DNA from: Phaeotremella fagi
Lineage: Eukaryota > Basidiomycota > Tremellomycetes > Tremellales > Phaeotremellaceae
Assembly (NCBI GenBank): GCA_001599715.1
Contig: BCHU01000005.1
Span: forward strand, 682,001-746,000
Length of the DNA: 64,000 bases
Reading direction: 5' to 3'
Shown here: positions 57,615 through 64,000 of the stretch, piece by piece
How positions within the stretch are numbered: the stretch's first letter is position 1
Layout of the letters: the number at the start of each line of letters is the position of its first letter
Made by a program: the position numbers and the translations under genes
Notes under the pieces: generated by a model
Seen by the model: only the letters and a program-made list of their open reading frames with translations
The model's database searches: none
What the model was told of the DNA's origin: nothing

Positions 57615-58220
57615 ATGGCTGATACAATCACCAACTATTCCGACAAAGTAAATATGATTTTTGATTCGGAAAATAACCTTCTCTATACCCAGTGTGGTCT
57701 TTATAAGGCTTCCTCCAACATCGACAATTTAAGAGAATGGGGAGCTTTCAAAGATCAATACGAAGAAAAGAAAATTTACTATCAATTGAGATTTCCAAGT
57801 ATCTACATCACCAAAGAAAACACCAATATCCTTCACACGATCATCCACAACAGGTATCCAGCTCCAAATGATGAGCAAGATTGTACTGGTATTGTTTTCT
57901 CCACCGAAAAGGTTGAACTTGAACTTGGACACAACAGGTACAGTCATTCAACAGCTTACATCGGTAACAAACCTTGCGAATCTATCGAGTCTTTTTCTGA
58001 AGCTCTACTTTCATCCGAACCACATAACACATGGTGTGTAATTGAACCTGAAGCTGTTCGGTTAGCTGTAGAGTATCCATTCAGTAACAACGAGACTGGG
58101 AATCAAAATATGGGTATCAAGAATTCAACTTATCTCGCTAAAGCTCTTTTTGCTCATGGTTTCTGGTATACTGAGAATGGTGAGATCGTCATGTCAAAGG
58201 GTGGGTTTTTGAGTCAGTAA
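57615..58220 (+). CDS. Tandem-family protein, copy A (unknown family)
   Basis: Unrecognised 201-residue soluble protein, a single exon, with no signal peptide or membrane segment. Start ATG 57615 (MADTITNYSDKVNMIFDSEN) is chosen over the in-frame ATG at 57516 because copy B begins with the matching MADTSTDYSD at the same distance from the shared promoter blocks. Blocks shared with copy B: NNLLYTQCGLYKASSN, ENTNILHTII, STAYIGNKPCESIESFSEAL, the ending KNSTYLAKALFAHGFWY and MSKGGFLSQ. About 22 residues (PHNTWCVIEPEAVRLAVEYP and following) are missing from copy B. Intron-free, unlike almost every other gene here, which may point to a young or fast-evolving family. The function is unknown. Confidence 0.75.
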   Translation: MADTITNYSDKVNMIFDSENNLLYTQCGLYKASSNIDNLREWGAFKDQYEEKKIYYQLRFPSIYITKENTNILHTIIHNRYPAPNDEQDCTGIVFSTEKVELELGHNRYSHSTAYIGNKPCESIESFSEALLSSEPHNTWCVIEPEAVRLAVEYPFSNNETGNQNMGIKNSTYLAKALFAHGFWYTENGEIVMSKGGFLSQ

Positions 58221-58705
58221 GAGTCTACACTGCACAATGGGAATTGGTTGGAATTATGTAGTTGATAGTCTGCATGAACTGTTAGTCATCCTTTGTTTGT
58301 TCTTAGCATACTGCAATGATGTATTACGATCTGAATACACAACGGATCATTTTGACCTTTTACAATCCTCTCATCTAAAATCCCTGCTGCCCCCGTGAGC
58401 AAATCAAGCGGTTGAAGCTAGCAACCGTTTACCTATCGCTTTCAGTCTCTTTCTCTTGGGAGCCGTAAGTTACACTGTGCTCATTCTGTACACATGTGGC
58501 AAAAAGTACTCGAACTTCATGAACCGAGCCTTCTTGCTGACAGAACAAAAGATCTCAAATCTCCTTTGTGCCAAAGTCACGTTAGCACCACAGACATAAC
58601 AGAAAGAAAGCAAACACTGTCTAATAGAAAAAAGCTGGGGGTGGGGATCCCCCTTCTGTTCTTTACATCCACTTTTTGCCACCGACCAATTCAAGAAATC
58701 TCATC
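58221..58705. promoter_or_regulatory. Duplicated spacer and promoter between copies A and B
   Basis: 485 bp. The first part matches the region after copy B (GTTATGTAGTTGATAGTCTG, then GTTCTTAGCATACTGCA), and the second part matches the region before copy A (CAAAAGATCTCAAATCTCCT; GCACCACAGACATAACAGAA). This shows the duplicated unit includes both flanks. Motif pair: GTGGCAAAAA 58496-58505 (forward) and TTTTGCCACC 58674-58683 (reverse), 178 bp apart and 22 bp before the ATG. Confidence 0.65.
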
Positions 58706-59221
58706 ATGGCTGATACATCTACCGACTACTCCGATGAAGTTCAGACAATTCTTGATTCGGAAGGAAATCTTCTTTATACACAATGTGGTCCTTATAAGGT
58801 TTCTTCCAATGTCAACAATTTAATAGAATGGAGAGCTTTGAGAGAAGAATACAAAGACGACAAGAATCTCAAGACAAGTGTCTACATCGCCAACGAAAAC
58901 ACCAATATCCTTCATAGAACCATCGAAAACAGATGCCCACGTCCAAATTTTCAGCAAGATACTAATGGTATAACATTCTCGACCGAGCACCTTGGAGAAA
59001 ACCCCGCATTTCCTTATCAAATCTCTTTCTTCGGCGTTCCAGATCTCGACTCTATCGAGACGTTCTCTAAAGCTCTACTTTTATCCGAAAAGAGATTTGA
59101 AAATCAAGAAATGGGTATCAAGGATTCAACTTGTCTCGCTAAAGCTCTCTTTGCTCACGGGTTTTGGTATACTATCAGTGCTAAGACTGTCATGTCTAAG
59201 GGTGGGTTTTTGAGTCGGTAA
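58706..59221 (+). CDS. Tandem-family protein, copy B (unknown family)
   Basis: 171-residue intron-free paralogue of the gene at 57615-58220. Starts MADTSTDYSDEVQTILDSEG and contains NLLYTQCGPYKVSSNVNNLI, WRALREEYKDDKNLK, ENTNILHRTIENRCPRPN and DLDSIETFSKALLLSEKR. Ends DSTCLAKALFAHGFWY and MSKGGFLSR. It is shorter than copy A through a missing ~22-residue block after SIETFSKALL and a shorter segment before SVYIANEN. The reading frame is fully open, and divergence is mostly at single residues, so both copies appear to be under protein-level constraint (inference). No domain recognised. Confidence 0.75.
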   Translation: MADTSTDYSDEVQTILDSEGNLLYTQCGPYKVSSNVNNLIEWRALREEYKDDKNLKTSVYIANENTNILHRTIENRCPRPNFQQDTNGITFSTEHLGENPAFPYQISFFGVPDLDSIETFSKALLLSEKRFENQEMGIKDSTCLAKALFAHGFWYTISAKTVMSKGGFLSR

Positions 59222-59562
59222 GAGGCTAATCATTGGGATTGGTCGGAGTTATGTAGTTGATAGTCTGAATGAATTGTTAGTGATTCTTCGTTCTTTCTTA
59301 GCACACTGCAGCAGGAGTACGACCGCCTTGAAAGAGCGTTTGAGCTGTACAAGTGCGTGCTCTTGTCAACTCATCAAATCTGCCTTCATTCCATCCTTAG
59401 ATGCATGAAAATTTGATTTTTGACTTCCGTTTCTTCCCTTGGACAAAAAAAAGAAGTGGACCGCTGGGTCTTCATAGAATACACAGTAACAGAAGAACTG
59501 AAAGCTCGTGGAAATGTCTTTCTTTCTTTTTCACCACTCCAGATCCTTTATATTTCAAAAAC
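59222..59562. other. 3' flank of copy B and degraded spacer
   Basis: The first about 110 bp repeats the flank after copy A (GTTATGTAGTTGATAGTCTG...GTTAGTGATTC...TTCTTAGCACACTGCA). Further on, CACAGTAACAGAAGAACTGAAAGC (59483 region) faintly echoes the promoter block CACAGACATAACAGAAAGAAAGC of copy B, as expected if a third unit once started here. Confidence 0.45.
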
Positions 59563-59807
59563 ATGACCACTATTAATCAAGTTCTCACCGTCATTTAGTC
59601 TGATGGGTTTATCCTGTACACTTCATGTGGCCCAAAAGTAGTTTGGAGTATCTATGTCAATCTCACAGAGTAGCTTTGAGAGATCTCAAAAAGAATGAAA
59701 TAGTTGATTATAAACAGCTATTCTCTGTAGTCTATCCGGTATCGCTTGTAATGGAAGACATGATTGAGGTGGAAAAGTTGATAATTAGTCACAATGATTA
59801 TAAATAA
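59563..59807 (+). pseudogene. Decayed third copy of the tandem family
   Basis: ATG 59563 begins MTTINQVLTVI, then an in-frame TAG (59596-59598), then SDGFILYTSCGPK (59599-59637). These line up with DYSDEVQTILDSEGNLLYTQCGPYK of copy B. Next the similarity shifts by one base into the frame opened at 59625: RVALRDLKKNEIVDYKQL corresponds to WRALREEYKDDKNLK of copy B and YYQL of copy A. Similarity fades after about 59780 and the conserved C-terminal block (HGFWY...MSKGGFLS) is absent. One stop, one frameshift and a lost C-terminus indicate a pseudogene; a small rearranged gene is less likely. Confidence 0.6.
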
Positions 59808-60103
59808 TTTTCGATTGAAGGGATATTGATGATATTCAGTACATGAGCCCGATATGATTGTACAGATTGTTAAGAAACTAGTAAATGAATTTAAGAATGA
59901 AGATTGAATAATCAAGAGTCGCTAATTACCAATGATAAAGCGAAAATGAGAGAAAGGATATTAAGGTAGAAGAAAGACTAGAAAAAAGACAGACTGTATA
60001 AAAGATGAAGATACTATCAACTGGGTTGATCGTGCGAGTCGAACAAAATGACCTCTGCATAACACACTTTGAATCAATGTAAGCGTCGATGTTATTCATT
60101 CGA
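59808..60103. other. Intergenic before the SNF7 stop
   Basis: About 300 bp, AT-rich 3' flank of SNF7; nothing recognisable. Confidence 0.45.
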
Positions 60104-61086
60104 TCACATAGCCATTTCAGCTTGTAATTGACGTAATTGAGCTTCTTCGTCGTCTTCCTCTGCCTGAGCACGGATTTCTGGACGAAACATTTTAGCCAAG
60201 TTGTGATTTTGAAGGTAACAGATATAGACTCACGCTCTCTACCTGAAGTTTGGCCAACGGGTGAAGTAGGTACATGAATGGGTACATGTTCAGCACCTCT
60301 TAATCTATCATCCAATTCCTCTTGTTCCAAAGCTTCAAGTTCAGCGGCTAGGTCATCCTGTAATCGTTTTCATCAGTTTTGATCCAATCGATTTAGAAAA
60401 TCACAAACTGACCTCATCAATCATGTTACCCATACCAACTGGGTTGGAAATCGCGTCTGAGATCTCGTTGGTAAGATCCATTTGTTCTCTGATAGCGTCC
60501 ATTGTTTGATCAACTTTTTCGACTTTACTGCAAGACGTGAAAAACATCGGATTAGTATCTCTGATATTCCCGAGTGACGAAGGATCACTTACAGACTACC
60601 ATGAATACCTTTAAGTGCATCTGCACCTTTCTTCATGGCTACCATCGTCTCTGCGTTCAAGTTTGCGGATTCGATCGCGTTCACCTTGATTCAGATGTTT
60701 CGTTAATATTGATAATATAAACATGGGGAAATGGGGTTAACAACTCACTTGAGTCTCTAACGTCAATCTAGTACCAGCGATTCTATCGAGTTCATTTTCA
60801 TGAGCTTTCTTTTGTCTCAGAGCCGCAGTGGCCACTATGTCATATTAGTTTCGTTGTCGACAGACATAGATTTAAGGGAGTAAGGTAGAGGAGTTAGACA
60901 CCACTTACATCGTTTGTTACTCGTTGCGTTAGCTTTAGCTTTCTTCAATTCTTCATCAATCTTTTTCTGTAAATGTTCCTCTTTCTTCTCAAGCATCAGC
61001 AACTGTTGTCTCAAACCAACTATCGCATCTCTTGCTGACTCTCTCGTATCTTTTCGACCTGTGAAATATGACATCCATCCTGACAT
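60104..61086 (-). CDS. SNF7: Snf7/Vps32 (CHMP4), ESCRT-III core subunit
   Basis: Polymerises on endosomal membranes to cut off intralumenal vesicles. The start at 61086 gives MSGWMSYFTGRKDTRESARD, with the amphipathic N-terminus expected to insert into the membrane. Helices 1-2 are basic and coiled: AIVGLRQQLLMLEKKEEHLQ, KKIDEELKKAKANATSNKR, VATAALRQKKAHENELDRIA. Helix 3 is VNAIESANLNAETMVAMKKG, then ADALKGIHGSLSKVEKVDQT and MDAIREQMDLTNEISDAISN. The acidic C-terminus (DDLAAELEALEQEELDDRLR) ends EAQLRQLQAEMAM, with the C-terminal MIM1-like Leu pattern that recruits Vps4. About 215 residues in six exons. In fungi it also serves the Rim101 pH pathway. Confidence 0.94.
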
Positions 61087-61438
61087 TGTGGGAACCGGGT
61101 TGTTGACTTTAAAATTGATTTATATGGAGTTTGCAGTTGATCGGCAGATAGATGATTAAGCACTCTACCTACTTTCACTCTGGTTATCAAAGCAGATTGT
61201 TAAGAATAGAAAGTAAATGAAGATAGATATGAAATGGTAAGAATTGAGAATTGTTGTGTTATCTATCTACTTACGTTGGCCACCCAATTCCAATGTCAGG
61301 CTCACTAATCTCGATTCAATTGGTTCAATGAGCCTGACATTCTAAGACAATTCATTCGCGCCTTACTTTCAACAACACTGCTTAGCAGCATTCTCATATT
61401 CATATCCTCATATTCCCTTCCATCCATTCATCCAAGTC
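61087..61438. promoter_or_regulatory. Divergent promoter region SNF7 / MAD2
   Basis: 352 bp. Contains an inverted pair AATGTCAGGCTCA (about 61291-61303) and TGAGCCTGACATT (about 61329-61341), perfect over 13 bases with a 25-base spacer: a strong palindromic element in a bidirectional promoter. Confidence 0.65.
61291..61341. repeat. Perfect 13-bp inverted repeat in SNF7/MAD2 promoter
   Basis: Arms AATGTCAGGCTCA and TGAGCCTGACATT are exact reverse complements with a 25-base spacer that itself contains AATCTCGATT. It could bind a dimeric regulator, form a cruciform, or be a small inverted-repeat relic. Confidence 0.75.
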
Positions 61439-62365
61439 ATGGCTCAAAAGCAAGCGACACGTACAAATCAAGCTATAACCCTCAAAGGCTCAACAGCTTT
61501 GGTCACTGAATTCTTCGAATACAGCGTTAACAGGTATGTTGTCTTCCTTCTTTACTTTCGATTCAGAGACTAATCACATCAATAGTATTCTATATCAACG
61601 AGGTGTCTATCCTTCAGATGATTTTCGGTAAGCTTTGATGTATATCAGAATTCAGCTTTAACTTACATCTGATGCGTAGTATGGTGAAGAAATATGGTTT
61701 ACCAATGTTGGTGACAGCCGATGAAGGGTTGAAGGAATATCTACAAACAATCCTCTCCCAAGTTCAAGGTGAGTTTCACAAAATCCCTAAACAATCATCA
61801 AGTACTGACATATAAAAACCAGAGTGGCTCCTATCATCCTCAATAACCAGATTAGTACTAGCGATAACATCCATAGAGACGCACGAAACCCTAGAAAGGT
61901 GGCAATTCGATATCAAAACTGAAGATCCGTCAACTCCATCCACGTCAACATCAACGACCACCACAACCTCTAAATCATCTTCGAAAAAGAAGGAAAAGAC
62001 AGAGAAAGAAGTTCAAGCCGAAATCAGAGAGATTATGAAGCAAATTACCAGTTCTGTCACTTTCTTACCTATACTTGAAGAACCTTGTATGTCATTCTGA
62101 CAACATGAAGATCTATCAAAGCTAATTGTTTTATTAGGTACATTCACTTTACTCGCTTATACAGATGATTCACCTGATATAGCTATCCCATCAACCTGGG
62201 GTGATGCTGATCCACATTTAATCGATCGAGGGAAAGTCGAACAAGTTAGATTAAGGAGTTTCACAACAAACGTTCATTCGCTTGAGGTATGTCGTGGCTC
62301 ATCAGCTTGGGAAATCACTAACGCTGATGTTATAGGCTATGGTGGCTTATCGAGTCGGGGAGTAA
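61439..62365 (+). CDS. MAD2: Mad2, spindle checkpoint HORMA protein
   Basis: Inhibits Cdc20-APC/C until chromosomes attach. The start at 61439 reads MAQKQATRTNQAITLKGSTA. HORMA motifs follow: LVTEFFEYSVNSILYQRGVY, MVKKYGLPMLVTADEGLKEY, WLLSSSITRLVLAITSIETH and ETLERWQFDIKTED. The end is MKQITSSVTFLPILEE, CTFTLLAYTDDSPDIAIP, QVRLRSFTTNVHSLEAMVAY, finishing RVGE. The safety-belt region is intact. After FDIKTED there is a Ser/Thr/Lys-rich insert (STPSTSTSTTTTTSKSSSKK) longer than usual. Six exons with short introns. Confidence 0.95.
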
Positions 62366-62622
62366 GATTTCAATGTTCAATACCAGAACTTCTAAGATAC
62401 CACAAACGTTTTATGTAATATCACCATAACTTCGATTGATAGATTTGGATAGTCCAACCTGTATACTCAAAACACGACGTGTCGTGCCAATCCTACCATT
62501 TCCCAAAAATTCACAGTAAAATGTTCATGCAGAATGATATGGTATAGATTTAATTTCCCCTCCCAGTTCGTCGCAACATCCATACTTTCACAGCTGACCA
62601 TTCGTCAGTCAAGTCAAATTCT
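62366..62622. other. Convergent 3' flanks MAD2 / ERV46
   Basis: 257 bp; AT-rich, no feature seen. Confidence 0.4.
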
Positions 62623-64000
62623 TCAGTTCCCAGAAAAACGACGTACCAGTTTACCGGAAACACCACCAAAACCTTCAATCTCCGTCCTACCTTTTAATCT
62701 TTTTGCACTACTGAAGATAACTGAATCGATTAATCCAGCGATCGTTAATACTCCACCGATGATGGCACAGGTCCTAATTTGTATCAGGTATTGTACGATG
62801 AGGGAGTTGGAAACGACGTACGATGTTAAGAAATGAGCGAACGACTGTCTAGTTTCCGTGTGAATGATTTTCATGGGCGAGATTTCGTAACTAAATACGA
62901 GTTAAATTTCCCCCTTCAAATTAGGAATGAACTCACTTGAAGAAACAACCTGGTACACCGGCAACACCATGACTGGTCATGTCTAGAGGTAGATTTCAGA
63001 TACGGATACAGAATAAGTAAATTGGATGTACTTACGCCCATGTTCATCTCGTGTCGGTGCGTTACCTTTACGCAGATCTCTCTCGTATTGAGTGACAGAG
63101 TATTGATGGGACGGTATCTCTTCCCCGGAAAGATAATGGAAATTCGTTCCAACAACTTTCAAGAAGTCTAATATCAAATTAAGTCAATTAATTGTTCCTA
63201 ATGTACCACCAAATCACTTACATTGGAACATGTAATCGGCTATCATTGAATTTGGTTTGATCAGGATTCATTCATTACAAGACGGCATAACTTACACTCT
63301 TCGGTATGAGCAGAAACGGCTTGCAAAGGATCTTTGATCCCTAATTTATTTCTTGTAGCCAACTCCTTCGAAGCGATGGCAAGAGCTTGGTCATCCGATA
63401 AATCAGCACCAAATTTGAATTTATGTATCATATGTCCGAAATCATGATGATTGGCGTCTTTCAAATATGGAACCTGAGAATTTCAATTTCAGTGTGAGTG
63501 AAAATGTCCTTCCTTGATAGCATCATAACGTCAACCTACCAATTCTTGGATTTGCATGAAATTGTTTTGGAACGATCTACCTGGACTGAAATGGAGATTT
63601 CCAATGACCTTGTTGACTCGAACTTTACCACCTATTCTGCAACCTTCAGAATTTTGTTCTTTGATCTTATCGGACCATCCTTCTTCCACACACTGCTAGT
63701 GTCAGTCTCCGAGGTTCACGTTAAGTATAAATGACTAACCTGTTCGATACCGTTTGGATCTGAGAATGACCATCCTTTCCTTATGTATGCTTGACGAACG
63801 TCTTCACAACTATTACAACATCTGTCCATCGATGTTAGCAAACTTGATTAGGTCTGATTAGACAAGACATACCCATTTTCAGGTGGTGATGCTCCATAAC
63901 ATGAACCACAATAGCTTGGATCTCTGTTCATAGCAGCCCTTTCGACATCACCTTGAAGTTCTGACGAGTAATCAATATTTGGCACTAGGGGTATCAAGAG
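62623..64000 (-). CDS. ERV46: Erv46/ERGIC3-like COPII cargo receptor, partial
   Basis: C-terminal two thirds; the 5' end lies beyond the right edge. Lumenal domain: NRDPSYCGSCYGASPPENGC, NSCEDVRQAYIRKGWSFSDP, then CVEEGW and EGCRIGGKVRVNKVIGNLHF. It continues SPGRSFQNNF, HDFGHMIHKFKFGADL, YFLKVVGTNFHYLSGEEIPS, HQYSVTQYERDL. The Cys-rich CGSCYGA...CCNSCEDV pattern is diagnostic of Erv46. Then comes GVAGVPGCFF with YEISPMKIIHTETRQSFAHF. The second membrane segment is TCAIIGGVLTIAGLIDSVIF, and a short basic cytoplasmic tail (SSAKRLKGRTEIEG) carries ER-retrieval-type basic residues. With Erv41 it recycles between ER and Golgi. Many short exons. Confidence 0.93.

Noticed and set aside
1..64000. 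Transposons, LTRs, CRISPR arrays and prophage-like genes
   Set aside because: Looked for transposase, reverse transcriptase and integrase motifs, long terminal repeats and regularly spaced repeats; none seen. The RNase H at 16743-18111 is a cellular RNase H1 with a hybrid-binding domain, not a retroelement remnant.

Overview
The window is nuclear DNA from a filamentous or yeast-like basidiomycete, most likely a Tremellomycete (Cryptococcus/Kwoniella-like). Nearly every gene is broken by several short introns of about 48-66 nt with GT...AG ends and CTAAC/CTGAC-type branch sequences. Genes lie on both strands with little space between them, and the protein set is standard fungal. The genus is inferred from overall style; I could not run a comparison. 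One N next to a run of 16 C (4361-4378) marks a sequencing or assembly weak point.

Layout, left to right: the 3' end of an unidentified gene (2-247, +); class II histone deacetylase HDA1 (-); the large subunit of chromatin assembly factor 1 (-); a secreted expansin-like double-psi beta-barrel protein (-); a 1.8 kb intergenic stretch with strong inverted repeats; a DUF2306 membrane protein (-); a 7TM receptor-like protein (+); RNase H1 (+) converging on a CHORD-CS co-chaperone (-); an NLR-type NB-ARC protein (+) converging on the SNARE Bet1 (-); a Uds1-domain coiled-coil protein (-); Nop12 (-); linker histone H1 (+); Tsr3 (-); an unknown protein (-) divergent from biotin-protein ligase (+); gamma-tubulin complex protein GCP3/Spc98 (-) divergent from Iml1/DEPDC5 (+); the tiny, seven-exon PMP3 (-) divergent from SCAP (+); a tandem family of two intact unknown genes plus a decayed third copy (+); ESCRT-III Snf7 (-) divergent from Mad2 (+); and the C-terminal part of Erv46 (-), which runs off the right edge.

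Most genes are housekeeping and form no metabolic cluster. Themes recur: chromatin (HDA1, CAF-1, H1), ribosome assembly (Nop12, Tsr3), ER-Golgi and endosomal traffic (Bet1, Erv46, Snf7, SCAP), nutrient and sterol sensing (Iml1, SCAP), and mitosis (GCP3, Mad2).

The accessory content that stands out is the NLR-type protein at 20294-23840, the tandem family at 57.0-59.8 kb, and a recurring upstream element, GTGGC(A/G)AA. The element appears in many start-proximal regions here and as an inverted pair with the same spacing in front of both tandem paralogues. It resembles the Rpn4/PACE box (GGTGGCAAA) of ascomycete yeasts. All spliced gene models were derived by eye from reading frame, splice signals and family knowledge.
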